A stretch of DNA of 64,000 nt from Nocardiopsis mwathae (GCF_014201195.1 NZ_JACHDS010000001.1:4712001-4776000); one strand, 5' to 3'. Counted from the first letter of the stretch, positions 18,564-26,586 are shown. Notes: generated by a model from the sequence alone, not told the origin. A program made the numbers and translations.

Positions 18564-18594
18564 GGCCGGTGGCGGTGCGACGCCGCCACCGGCC
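18564..18594. terminator. Bidirectional hairpin between clpP and the PopR-like gene
   Basis: 12-bp perfect arms, GGCCGGTGGCGG (18564-18575) with 18583-18594, 7-base loop, sitting between two convergent stop codons. Confidence 0.7.
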
Positions 18595-18598
18595 GCAC

Positions 18599-18961
18599 TC
18601 ACGCGGCGAGCAGCATCGCCTGCGGACCCCGCGCGGGCACGGCGATCGTCGAGGCCGGGGAGGACGGGCGAACGGGCTGGGGCTGCGGCATGAGCTGCGC
18701 GTGCAGGTCGCCGACCAGGTCGACGAGCTGCAGCCCGAGGGCGCGGTAGACCGCGGCGAGCACCTCGGAGGAGGGCTCCTTGCGGCCGCGCTCGATCTCC
18801 GACAGGTACGGCAGCGACACCCCGGCTTCGTCGGCCACCTCGCGCAGGGTCCGGCCCTGCTCCCGCCGTGCCCGCCGCAGGACGTCGCCGATGAGGTCCC
18901 GCATCAGCGGCTCGTCCTCCTCCCGAGCCTCAGGGACGGAACGCAACACGCGATCGCTCAT
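18599..18961 (-). CDS. popR: PopR/ClgR-type XRE regulator with a C-terminal LAA tail
   Basis: 120 residues. The HTH reads [20 protein letters not shown], as in ClgR and PopR activators of clp genes. The protein ends AMLLAA. In Streptomyces, PopR is destroyed by ClpP1P2 and its last two alanines are needed for this, so the tail should be a degron here too. When housekeeping ClpP fails, the regulator would build up and switch on the adjacent clpP pair. GGAGG precedes the ATG. The symbol rests on location, HTH and tail, not on a database match. Confidence 0.8.
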   Translation of the reverse strand: MSDRVLRSVPEAREEDEPLMRDLIGDVLRRARREQGRTLREVADEAGVSLPYLSEIERGRKEPSSEVLAAVYRALGLQLVDLVGDLHAQLMPQPQPVRPSSPASTIAVPARGPQAMLLAA

Positions 18962-19341
18962 GTGATTCCTCCACCGCCGACCAGGCGAGCCCAGGTTCAG
19001 ATGCGACCGACACTACGCCGCACCGCTCGCCCCCACCATCCCGGTTCGCTGGAATTCACCGGCTTCCGCGCCGGGCGTAATCGATCACGAAGACGACGCA
19101 CGGCCGGCGAAAAATGTGTCGCTGCGCCCCGCCCCTCCCGCTAGGCATGCCGCGCATGCCTGAATCCGACAGACTCCGCCGCCCGTAGCGGCGGCGATCT
19201 CCCCATCCTGGATGTCGCTTCGCCGCGTCTGTGTCAGCTGTCAGCTGCCGGGCGGCGGATTCGTGCTGTCGTCATCCCCTACTGATCTGTGCGCTTCGCG
19301 CCGCTCGGCTCCCCACGTGATCTGAACCGCGGAGCAACGAA
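18962..19341. other. Divergent intergenic region between popR and the MFS gene
   Basis: 380 bases without a convincing gene. It holds the perfect palindrome at 19143-19161 and a short direct repeat of TGTCAGCTG near 19230-19250. Confidence 0.5.
19143..19161. promoter_or_regulatory. Palindrome AGGCATGC-CGC-GCATGCCT
   Basis: Perfect 8-bp arms around 3 bases, about 180 bases from both flanking starts. Operator-like. Confidence 0.45.
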
Positions 19342-20745
19342 GTGCACACAGATTTCCGGAACGGCCGGGCGAGGATCGTCCTGCTCGCCGTTCTCCTCTC
19401 GACCCTGACCTTCCCGCTGACCATCACCGGGGCCTCGCTGGCCCTGCCGGGCATCCAGGCGGACCTGGAAGCCGGACTCACCGCGACGCAGTGGGTGGTC
19501 AACGGCTACAACGCCACCTTCGCCGGATTCCTGGTGGTCGCCGGTTCCCTGGCCGATGTCATCGGCCGTCGGCGGATCTTCGCCGGCGGCGTGTCCCTCT
19601 TCTGCGTCAGCGGCGCGCTGTGCGGCGTCGCGTCGGACATCATCGTCCTCGACGCCCTGCGGATGCTCGGCGGCGTCGGCGCCGCCGCGGCCGTCACCGG
19701 GGGGACGTCGATCCTGGCCGAGACGTTCGCCGGACCGGCCCGGACACGGGCGTTCGGCCTGCTCGGGACGGTCCTCGGGGCCGGGACCGCGTTCGGGCCG
19801 ACGATCGCCGGGCTGCTGGTCGACCTGATGGGCTGGCGTGCCGTGTTCGCCGTTCCGGCCGGGGTCGCGGCGGTCGTCCTCGCGTTGACGCCGATGCTGC
19901 CGCGGCCGCGCCCCGCGGCCGGGCGCAGCATCGACTGGACGGGCGCGTTCCTGTTCGTCGGCGCACTGCTGCTGTTGATCTCCGCCCTTGTCGAAGGGCC
20001 CGAACGCGGGTTCGGCTCCCCACTGATCGTCGGCGGGCTGATCGCGGCCGTCCTGGCGGGCGTGGCCTTCACCGTTGTCGAGCGCCGCCGTGACGACCCG
20101 ATGTTCGACCTCGGCCTGCTGGCCAACCGCCGCTTCCTGTCGTTCGGCATCGCGGCCGGCGCGATCATGGCCGTGCTCGTGTCGTTGCTGGTGTACCTGC
20201 CCTCCTACCTGATCTCGGTGGTGGGCCTGGACGCCGGCCGGGCCGGGCTCTGGCTGCTGATGCTCACCGTCCCCACGGTGCTGCTGCCGCCGGTGGGAGC
20301 GGAGCTGGCCAAAAGGCTGCCGACCGTGCTGCTCGTGGCCGGGTCGGTCGCGCTCTGCAGTGGCGGAACGCTGTTGCTGGTGACGATCGGCCCGGACAGC
20401 ACCCCGCTCCACCTGTTCGTCCCCTTCGCGCTCGTCGGTGCGGGGGCCGGGCTCACCAACGGGATCCTCGACGGGCTGGCGATCGGCAGTACCCGCCCGG
20501 AGCAGGCGGGCACGGCGGCCGGAATGTTCAACACGATGCGGATCACCTTCGAGACGGTCGGGATCGCGGCGGTGGGCGGAATGCTCGCCGCCCTCACCGG
20601 CGGACACCTGACGGGCGCCGCCTACACCGGCGCCTTCCACACCGTCGGCCTCGCCCTGGGCGGCTTCGCACTGGTGGCGACGGTGTGCGTGCTCGCACTC
20701 TCGCGTGGGACGCGACGCGGCCCCGCGGCCGTCGTACGCCGCTGA
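19342..20745 (+). CDS. MFS exporter, DHA2-like
   Basis: 467 residues, GTG start after GGAG. About fourteen hydrophobic segments. Motif A variant GSLADVIGRRRIF and motif C-like GTVLGAGTAFGPTIAGLLVD are typical of proton-driven drug exporters. No regulator is next to it except the PopR-like gene on the other side. Substrate unknown. Confidence 0.87.
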   Translation: MHTDFRNGRARIVLLAVLLSTLTFPLTITGASLALPGIQADLEAGLTATQWVVNGYNATFAGFLVVAGSLADVIGRRRIFAGGVSLFCVSGALCGVASDIIVLDALRMLGGVGAAAAVTGGTSILAETFAGPARTRAFGLLGTVLGAGTAFGPTIAGLLVDLMGWRAVFAVPAGVAAVVLALTPMLPRPRPAAGRSIDWTGAFLFVGALLLLISALVEGPERGFGSPLIVGGLIAAVLAGVAFTVVERRRDDPMFDLGLLANRRFLSFGIAAGAIMAVLVSLLVYLPSYLISVVGLDAGRAGLWLLMLTVPTVLLPPVGAELAKRLPTVLLVAGSVALCSGGTLLLVTIGPDSTPLHLFVPFALVGAGAGLTNGILDGLAIGSTRPEQAGTAAGMFNTMRITFETVGIAAVGGMLAALTGGHLTGAAYTGAFHTVGLALGGFALVATVCVLALSRGTRRGPAAVVRR

Positions 20746-20767
20746 GGGACGGTCGCGTCCGGGGCGG

Positions 20768-21529
20768 TCAGGGCGCGGTGAGGACCTTCGGGCCGCCCTC
20801 GGTGACCGCGACGGTGTGCTCGATGTGCGCGCCGCGGCTGCCGTCCAGGGTGCGCACCGTCCACCCGTCGGGATCGTTGCGGTAGGCGCCGCCTCCCCGG
20901 GTGAAAATCGGTTCCAGTGCGATGACCAGACCCGGCCGCAGCCGCATGCCGCGGCCGGGTCGCCCCTCGTTCGGCACGTAGGGAGGCTCGTGCATGTCGC
21001 GGCCGATGCCGTGACCGCCGTGGTCGTCGACGCTGCCGTAACCGGCGTCCCGGGCGACGGCGCCGATCGCCGCTGCGACGTCGCCGAGGGTGGCACCCGG
21101 CCGCGCCGCGTCGATCCCGGCGCTCAGCGCGCGGTCGGTGGCGGCGATGAGGGCGGTATCGGCGGGGTCCGCCTGCCCGACGGTGAACGTGATCGCCGCG
21201 TCTCCGCACCAGCCCTCCAGCCGCGCCCCGCAGTCGATGCTGACCAGGTCGCCGTCGCCCAGTCGCCCGGTGGGGATGCCGTGCAGGACCGCGTCGTTGA
21301 CGCTGGCGCAGATGGCCCCCGGGAACGGGGTGGGCGCCCAGGTGGGCAGGTGGCCGAGGAACAGCGGCTCGGCACCGGCGTCGGTGACGACCTGCTTGGC
21401 GAGGTCGTCGAGGTCGCCGAGGAGGACCCCCGGCTCGGCATGCCCGCGCACGGCGGCCAGGGCCCGGGCGACGATGCGGCCGGCCTCCCGCATCGCCTCG
21501 ATCTCGGTCGGCGTCTTCAGCTCTACCAT
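20768..21529 (-). CDS. map: Methionine aminopeptidase, type I
   Basis: 253 residues. The five metal ligands can be seen: Asp in SIDCGARLEGWCGDAA (two), His in GGHGIGRDMHEP, Glu in IALEPIF and Glu in HIEHTVAV. It removes the N-terminal Met of new proteins. It lies alone and not in a ribosomal-protein operon, and shares a promoter region with an HTH gene, so it is probably an accessory MAP under its own control. Confidence 0.92.
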   Translation of the reverse strand: MVELKTPTEIEAMREAGRIVARALAAVRGHAEPGVLLGDLDDLAKQVVTDAGAEPLFLGHLPTWAPTPFPGAICASVNDAVLHGIPTGRLGDGDLVSIDCGARLEGWCGDAAITFTVGQADPADTALIAATDRALSAGIDAARPGATLGDVAAAIGAVARDAGYGSVDDHGGHGIGRDMHEPPYVPNEGRPGRGMRLRPGLVIALEPIFTRGGGAYRNDPDGWTVRTLDGSRGAHIEHTVAVTEGGPKVLTAP

Positions 21530-21555
21530 CCGAACCCCCTGAACAGCCAATAACT

Positions 21556-21565
21556 ATACCGGTAT
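21556..21565. promoter_or_regulatory. Palindrome ATACCGGTAT between map and an HTH gene
   Basis: Perfect 10-base palindrome in the AT-rich 62-base gap of the divergent pair. TAGTAT at 21579-21584 is 8 bases before the HTH start and could be the -10 of a leaderless transcript. Confidence 0.45.
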
Positions 21566-21591
21566 TTCTATCCTGTATTAGTATCACGGTC

Positions 21592-21861
21592 ATGGTTCGA
21601 GTTCCGCTGACTCCCGAAGAGCGCGACCGCGGCGAGCGGCTGGGGCGCATCCTCCGCAGCGCCCGCGGCGAGCGCAGCATGGTGCGGGTCGCCGCGGAGG
21701 CGGGGATCTCGGTCGAGACGCTGCGCAAGATCGAGACCGGCCGTATCCCCACGCCGGCGTTCTTCACGGTCGTCGCGCTGTGCCGCACCCTGGGGCTGTC
21801 GCTCGACACCACAGCCGACGCCCTCGGCGTCACGGCCGAAGGCCGGGCGCTGGCCTCGTGA
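21592..21861 (+). CDS. XRE-family HTH regulator divergent from map
   Basis: 89 residues with a full HTH (VRVAAEAGISVETLRKIETG) and the tail TADALGVTAEGRALAS. There is no ribosome site before the ATG, so a leaderless mRNA is likely. Because it shares a very short divergent promoter with map, it probably controls map and itself. Confidence 0.8.
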   Translation: MVRVPLTPEERDRGERLGRILRSARGERSMVRVAAEAGISVETLRKIETGRIPTPAFFTVVALCRTLGLSLDTTADALGVTAEGRALAS

Positions 21862-21946
21862 CTCGGGGCCGACACTGGCGAGGATGAGCCGCCGCGATCG
21901 GCGTTTTCGCTGGTCAATCCGAGTCCCAGGTGGGAATCTCAGAAGT

Positions 21947-22156
21947 ATGATGACCAGTCGCGTGAAAGCCGTCTTGGAGGGCGGTCCGGACGACCTTCCG
22001 GAGCGCATCGTGCCCATCACTCCACCCGGGGTCGAGCTGCGCATCCCCTTCAGAGGCGGCTACGAACACTTCAAAGTGACCGCCCGGCGCCAGGACACGC
22101 CGGAAGGCACATTCCCGGTCTACGAGTACACCGGCCGGACCGACACACCCGACTGA
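21947..22156 (+). CDS. Small DUF5988-type protein
   Basis: 69 residues. The LEGGPDDLPE and RGGYEHFKVTARR segments fit the short actinomycete DUF5988 family, as I recall it. Function is unknown. Two adjacent ATGs (21947 and 21950) are possible starts. Confidence 0.65.
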   Translation: MMTSRVKAVLEGGPDDLPERIVPITPPGVELRIPFRGGYEHFKVTARRQDTPEGTFPVYEYTGRTDTPD

Positions 22157-22587
22157 CGGACACCGGAGTCCCCGGCACCGCGCCACCCGCCCGGCCAACG
22201 AGCAGGCACGCGGCGCCGGGGGGCATCGACGGTTCCGCCCCCGCGCCCGGAGGTCCGCCGACGCCGCCAGTCGGCGTGGCGCGGGACCGCCCGGGTGGCC
22301 GCCCTGTGTACCACCCCCTCCACCGGCCGCGACGGACGAGGCACCGCCGACCCACCGAGAGCGCGAGCGCCGCCACGACGGACAACGCGAAGGGCAGCAG
22401 CGGCTGCGGGCCGCGACTGAGCACGTCATCCGCCCCCAGCAAGCGGTGAGTGATGGCGCCCTGAACGAAATACCACGTCAGACGACCGGCTCAGCCCGGT
22501 CATGGTGGTCGGCGACGGCTCCCCGGACATGAAGGATCAGGGAAGGATCACGGAGCCGATCGGAAGGTTCAGACCATCGGTTCGACA
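22157..22587. other. Left chromosomal flank of the integrative element
   Basis: No intact gene. It carries a possible membrane-protein fragment on the minus strand (22344-22491). If the element were removed, this DNA would lie directly upstream of the 6C RNA, so the native 6C promoter may be in its last 80 bases. Confidence 0.5.
22344..22491 (-). pseudogene. Fragment of a membrane protein
   Basis: The minus frame reads GRLTWYFVQGAITHRLLGAD and then a hydrophobic helix (LLPFALSVVAALALSV). A TGA precedes it, and the frame after it loses protein character. It looks like an internal piece of a larger membrane protein. A tiny TTG-started gene (TTG at 22442) cannot be excluded. Confidence 0.3.
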
Positions 22588-22644
22588 GCTCTGACCAGCG
22601 GGGTTGCCCCGAACATGCAAAATGCGAGGGCCGCCACCGTGTCC
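22588..22644. repeat. attL: left copy of the 57-bp direct repeat
   Basis: Identical base for base to 26252-26308, while flanking sequence differs on both sides. It contains only the first half of the 6C RNA hairpin 1, so no 6C RNA can form here. Confidence 0.88.
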
Positions 22645-22796
22645 GGTGTACCGGACGGATCTCGGAACATCGAGGTACTTCCGGAGGCGCGTAAAGACTG
22701 GTGATCCGGTGTCCGGCACGCATAAGGGGACACCTTCGGACAGCCGGATACACCGAGGGCAGTATCAAGCGAAGTATCAATCCGGAGATCGAAAGA

Positions 22797-22834
22797 CGGG
22801 GCGCTCCCGCGCTGCTCAGCGCTGGAGCGCCCCG
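22797..22834. terminator. Strong hairpin ending the leftward element genes
   Basis: CGGGGCGCTCC (22797-22807) pairs with GGAGCGCCCCG (22824-22834), with a further GCGCTG/CAGCGC stem inside. It is 70 bases past the stop of the HD gene, and read leftward it is followed by TCTTTC. Confidence 0.65.
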
Positions 22835-22903
22835 TTTCACGGCCTGCTGCCTATCGAGGAGGCACGAGCGCACCGCGCCCCATCATCACATGACGAAGGC
22901 CGG

Positions 22904-23488
22904 TCAGAGCTCGGGCTTGCTCTCCCTCGCCTGGTGCATCCAGCGCAGCGACGACGCTTCAAGGGCCGCATCTGCGAGCCGCTTCGCCGCGGCGGTCTTC
23001 AGCGACGCCATGGACGTCTCGATCCACGCCCGGGTGTCGGTGCCCTGTTCCTGGTACTCCACGGCCTGCATGAGGCACTCCAGCTTGTCCGCGTCCTTGG
23101 CGCAGACCGCTTCGGCCGACTCCTTCGCCTCGTACTCTCCGACAGCGGAGCCGATCACCTCGGCCAGCGCTACAGGCATCCCCGCCGTCTGGTCCGCGGT
23201 CACCTCCTCGTTCAGCGCCGACTTCAAGTAGCGCTTGCCGATGTGCGGAATGTCGGAGACCCGCGACTCCTGCGTGTCATGGAACAGCGAGAGGAACGCC
23301 GAGCGCTGCGGATCGGCCCCCTCCATGGAGGCGATCACCGCCGCGGTGATCGCCGTGCGGTGGGAGTGGTCGGCGATCGACTCGGGGGAAGCCACGCCGG
23401 CGATCACCCAACCGGTGCGCTTGTACCTCTTCAAAAGGCCCATCTCGAAGAGGAAATCGACCGTCCGCGCATCGCGCTCGTCAGTCAT
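22904..23488 (-). CDS. HD-domain phosphohydrolase (YfbR-like; Mdp of AICEs)
   Basis: 194 residues. Metal ligands: His in ADHSHRTAI, HD in LFHDTQESRVSD and Asp in KDADKLECL. YfbR-type enzymes remove phosphate from deoxynucleoside monophosphates. In actinomycete integrative elements a metal-dependent phosphohydrolase of this kind travels with Nud and Reg, perhaps altering a nucleotide signal. AGGAAGGG precedes the ATG, and the gene starts 10 bases after the regulator-like gene, so they form an operon. Confidence 0.85.
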   Translation of the reverse strand: MTDERDARTVDFLFEMGLLKRYKRTGWVIAGVASPESIADHSHRTAITAAVIASMEGADPQRSAFLSLFHDTQESRVSDIPHIGKRYLKSALNEEVTADQTAGMPVALAEVIGSAVGEYEAKESAEAVCAKDADKLECLMQAVEYQEQGTDTRAWIETSMASLKTAAAKRLADAALEASSLRWMHQARESKPEL

Positions 23489-23498
23489 GAGGCCCTTC

Positions 23499-24461
23499 CT
23501 ACCGGCGGTGGATCATCCGTAGAGCGTAGAGGACCTCGTTCAGCTCCTTGACTGCCTGCGGAGATGCAGAACTTTCCTCAAGGAGACGGGCCACCGCCAC
23601 CGACGCGGGTTCCGCGCTTCGGGGGGTCACCGCACCAGGCTTCCGAGTGATCAGGGACCAGAGCGTGTGAACGACGACGTCGACGTACGGGTTGGTCGCG
23701 TCCAGCTTCGCGATGAGGTGAGAGAGCATCCGCTCTCCGTTCCAGGTCTCCAGGTCGAGTTCGACCATGAAGGAGTCCGTCACCTGCGGATCGCTGATCT
23801 CCCCGAGCCAATACGCCCAGTAGTTGAGGTTAGCCGTCTCGCACTCGTCGGCCTCGATGTGCACACCGATGAAGTGGGGCAACGCGTCACCATCGCCCTT
23901 ACGAGCGAGAGTGTGCGCTCCGGAGCGGACGACGGCCCAAGATGGTGTCCATCGTCCGGAGCGGAGTCGGCGCTCTTCGTCGCGCTGCATGAGCGCGAGC
24001 CACTCGCCGGTTTCGGCGCTGCCGTCGAAGCCGGCGACGTAATGGGCTTGGCGCCGTAGAAGTGCCCCGGTTTCGGTGTCCGGCACGGCCTGCTCGGCGG
24101 CATCGCGCAGATGCCCGATGATGCGGTTCCGCTCATCGAAGGCCATCTGCGGACCTGGCGGTGTCGGACCGTGGCGCTGTTCCGCTGCGTACCCGGCGAG
24201 CACACTCGGGCAAGTCCCGGTGAAGGCCCACCCCACCAGGTCGGTGAACGGCCGATCGATGACCCAGGTGGCAAGAGGGTGGTCCTCGTGGTCGACAGAG
24301 CCATCGCAGGCGAGCGCGTAGCCGATGAAGCGGTCGGCCTCCATGGCGCTGTCGAGTTGACCGAGTAGACGCGGGGGAGCTCCCAGCCGCAACAGGGAGC
24401 GGCGCAACCGCAAGTAGGTGCCCGCTGTGACCGCCAGGGCCTCGTACTCATGATCCGCCAC
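23499..24461 (-). CDS. Regulator-like protein of the element (Reg-type), N-terminus doubtful
   Basis: 320 residues from a GTG at 24461; a TTG near 24413 is an alternative. Segments such as MEADRFIGYALACDGSVDH, HPLATWVIDRPFTDLVGWAF and AHYVAGFDGSAETGEWLALM resemble the C-terminal part of large actinomycete element regulators, as I recall them. No HTH is visible, so a DNA-binding N-terminus may be lost. Its 5' end overlaps the divergent NUDIX gene with no promoter room, which suggests a deletion between them. Confidence 0.6.
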   Translation of the reverse strand: MADHEYEALAVTAGTYLRLRRSLLRLGAPPRLLGQLDSAMEADRFIGYALACDGSVDHEDHPLATWVIDRPFTDLVGWAFTGTCPSVLAGYAAEQRHGPTPPGPQMAFDERNRIIGHLRDAAEQAVPDTETGALLRRQAHYVAGFDGSAETGEWLALMQRDEERRLRSGRWTPSWAVVRSGAHTLARKGDGDALPHFIGVHIEADECETANLNYWAYWLGEISDPQVTDSFMVELDLETWNGERMLSHLIAKLDATNPYVDVVVHTLWSLITRKPGAVTPRSAEPASVAVARLLEESSASPQAVKELNEVLYALRMIHRR

Positions 24462-24818
24462 AAGGCCCTCGACAAGTGGCTGCTCCCCGGCGGGCACATC
24501 GAGCCCCAGGACCCGAACCTTCTCGGGGCGAGCCTGCGCGAGCTTGAGGAGGAGGCCGGCATTCCCTGGCAGCGGGTCGTCTCCCCTCCCGCCCACGATG
24601 TCCCTCCGGCAGACATCGACATCCACAAGATCCCCGCCAACCCCGCGAAGGACGAACCGGAGCACTACCACTTCGATTTCCGTTACGCCCACTGGGTCGA
24701 CGACGCCGACGTGCGGCTTCAGCTCGAAGAGGTCACCGACTTCGAATGGCGCCCCTTGTCGGACCTTCCGGCAGAGCTGGCCGACAAGCTTGCTCCGGTC
24801 ACTCCGTCGGGAAGCTGA
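24450..24818 (+). CDS. NUDIX hydrolase (Nud-type), 5' end damaged
   Basis: 122 residues from the only in-frame ATG. The NUDIX box is LLPGGHIEPQD with LRELEEEAGI (Asp replaces the first Glu and spacing is one longer, as in some relatives). The first β-strands are missing: a start at GTG 24418 would give PAVTARA, and adding one C near 24439 would join it to LVLMIRHKALDKW. A one-base deletion has therefore probably broken the gene. The product, if any, lacks its N-terminal strand. Confidence 0.6.
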   Translation: MIRHKALDKWLLPGGHIEPQDPNLLGASLRELEEEAGIPWQRVVSPPAHDVPPADIDIHKIPANPAKDEPEHYHFDFRYAHWVDDADVRLQLEEVTDFEWRPLSDLPAELADKLAPVTPSGS

Positions 24819-24841
24819 CAGATCGCGCAGCCGGGAAGGAG

Positions 24842-26383
24842 GTGACCGTTTCCGTCACCCCCACTCGACAGCACTCGGGATACCGCTTCGCGCACGTAGG
24901 CGGACGGGGGCCGGTCCGCTCGCGCTCTCTTGAACCTGACGGACATCGCGGAGACCTCGTCGGCGATCCCCAGGAGCGTCCAGGAGGGGGCATCCTCGAA
25001 TTCAAGAACTCCAACGGGGCGGTTCGGTACGGGATCAAGTTCTTACGCCCCCTCGCCGACGCCAGCAAGAAGCAGGTGCTTCGCCGACGGGACGAGAACG
25101 ACCAGCGGTGGAAGACCGGGCGAGCAGCGCAGGCGGCTCTACGCGACGTACTCGGGAAGATCGAACGGGACGAGTATGTCGACCCGGCGAAGGTCACCTT
25201 CGGGGCCTACCTCGACGAATGGGCGAAGGGACTCAGGCTCGCGCCGTCGACGACGTCGAGCTATGAGAAGAACATCCGGCTGCACATCGAACCGAACCTC
25301 GGCGCGGTCCCACTGTCCAAGATCACCGGAACGAAGCTCTCCGCCTTCTACCGGAAGTTGGAAACCGACGGACGGCGGGACCACCGGGCGGGGCAAGGGC
25401 TCTCCGCTCGGTCGGTCCGCTACATCCACACGATCATCCCCAAGGCGCTGGATGCGGCCGTGAACGACGACATGATCAGCCGCAACCCGGCCGACCGGGC
25501 CAACCCCCCGACGGCGAAGCAGGCGAAGGCGCCGGAGATCCACCCGTGGTCACCGGAACGGCTGCGCACGTTCCTCGACTGGTCACGGGAGAACAGCGAC
25601 CTGCACGCGGCGTGGTTCACGCTGGCGACGACCGGGGTGCGACGCGGTGAGCCGCTGGCGCTTCGGTGGCGCGATGTCGACCTCGACGCGCGCACCATGG
25701 CCGTCCGACCGTCGGCGACGCTGGTCAAGTTCAAGGGCGGCGGAGAGCAGATCACGGAAGGCCCGACCAAGACCAACAAGGCGAGGGTGGTCGACCTCGA
25801 CGACGACACGGTGGCGCTGCTCCAAGCACACCGACGCGAACGCGCGAACCTGGCGCTGCAACTCGGCCGGGACGACGCCCTCGTCTTCGCCGACCAGGAA
25901 GGCGAGCACCTTCACCCCGAACGGTTCAGCCGGACGTTCCGCTCGACCGTGACATGGTGCCGGAAGCGTCTGGGGAAGCTCGGTCACGTCGACCTTCCGC
26001 CCATGATCCGGCTGCACGACCTCCGACACACTCACGCCACGGTGCTGCTCCGGATCGGAACGAATCCCAAGATCGTGTCGGAGCGGCTGGGGCACGCGAG
26101 CGTGACGATCACGCTCGACACCTACTCACACGTGTTGCCGACCATCCAACGGGCCGCCGTCGACCAGTTCCACGCGGCGATGTCGGCGGACCACAAGTAT
26201 CAGACAAGTATCAGCGGGGCGGTTTCGGGTGATCCGGGGGTCGGCGTCGAGGCTCTGACCAGCGGGGTTGCCCCGAACATGCAAAATGCGAGGGCCGCCA
26301 CCGTGTCCCCCCTCAAAATCACGGCGGCGGCCCTCGCTTGGGAACGGTCGCCGACTCCTCCCCCCTGGAGTCGCGACCTGTGA
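24842..26383 (+). CDS. int: Tyrosine recombinase (integrase)
   Basis: About 513 residues from GTG 24842. The first ~48 residues do not look like integrase, and similarity begins at GGGILEFKNSNGAVRYG behind AGGAGG, where ATC or CTC would have to start, so the 5' end is uncertain. The SAM-like core-binding domain follows, then the catalytic residues: Arg in GVRRGEPLALRW, HxxR in HDLRHTHA, His in RLGHASV and Tyr in TLDTYSHV. The last 44 codons run through the 57-bp repeat and the 6C RNA gene. Confidence 0.85.
   Translation: MTVSVTPTRQHSGYRFAHVGGRGPVRSRSLEPDGHRGDLVGDPQERPGGGILEFKNSNGAVRYGIKFLRPLADASKKQVLRRRDENDQRWKTGRAAQAALRDVLGKIERDEYVDPAKVTFGAYLDEWAKGLRLAPSTTSSYEKNIRLHIEPNLGAVPLSKITGTKLSAFYRKLETDGRRDHRAGQGLSARSVRYIHTIIPKALDAAVNDDMISRNPADRANPPTAKQAKAPEIHPWSPERLRTFLDWSRENSDLHAAWFTLATTGVRRGEPLALRWRDVDLDARTMAVRPSATLVKFKGGGEQITEGPTKTNKARVVDLDDDTVALLQAHRRERANLALQLGRDDALVFADQEGEHLHPERFSRTFRSTVTWCRKRLGKLGHVDLPPMIRLHDLRHTHATVLLRIGTNPKIVSERLGHASVTITLDTYSHVLPTIQRAAVDQFHAAMSADHKYQTSISGAVSGDPGVGVEALTSGVAPNMQNARAATVSPLKITAAALAWERSPTPPPWSRDL
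26252..26308. repeat. attR: right copy of the 57-bp direct repeat
   Basis: Overlaps the 3' part of the integrase gene and the first 21 bases of the 6C RNA hairpin. It reads as 19 whole codons in the integrase frame. It should be the crossover region. Confidence 0.88.
26288..26378 (+). ncRNA. 6C small RNA
   Basis: Two hairpins, each with six C in the loop, define this actinobacterial RNA. Hairpin 1: GCGAGGGCCGCC (26288-26299) pairs with 26326-26337, CCGTG with CACGG inside, loop with CCCCCC at 26307-26312. Hairpin 2: GGTCGC plus GACTCC (26346-26358) pairs with GGAGTCGCGACC (26367-26378), loop TCCCCCCT. 6C RNAs are base-pairing regulators acting through the C-rich loops. The true 5' end may be some bases earlier. 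Confidence 0.82.
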
Positions 26384-26586
26384 AAGCTCGCGTCGCGCGG
26401 TAGCAGCGACTTCTCTCTCGCGCTGTTAGTTAGATTACCCACGGCGACCTGGCTAAACAACCCTCAGTCACAGGAAATTACTTAAAGTGATATCCACTCG
26501 CGCCCCTTCAACGCACCAAGTCGGAGGGGGGATCGTCAAACGGGGGTCATGGCAGGTTCCCGCCGTGCCGGACATAACCTGGGAAG

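Larger units (their letters stand above)
22588..26308. mobile_element. Integrative element remnant (AICE-like) inserted at a 6C RNA gene
   Basis: About 3.7 kb bounded by perfect 57-bp direct repeats (22588-22644 and 26252-26308). It encodes an HD phosphohydrolase, a regulator-like protein and a NUDIX protein, the regulatory trio (Mdp, Reg, Nud) reported in actinomycete integrative and conjugative elements, plus a tyrosine integrase next to the right repeat. No replication initiator, TraB-like translocase, Spd protein or clear excisionase is present, so it should not move by itself. The integrase catalytic residues are intact. Confidence 0.8.

Noticed and set aside
22560-22650. tRNA gene at the element attachment site
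   Set aside because: GGTTCGAC looked like a T-loop, but no stem pairs and no cloverleaf can be drawn; the 6C RNA explains the site better.
24930-25463. A plus frame starting LNLTDIAETSSAIPRS as an excisionase
   Set aside because: It overlaps the integrase in another frame, soon becomes Arg/Ser-rich, and has no winged-helix pattern.
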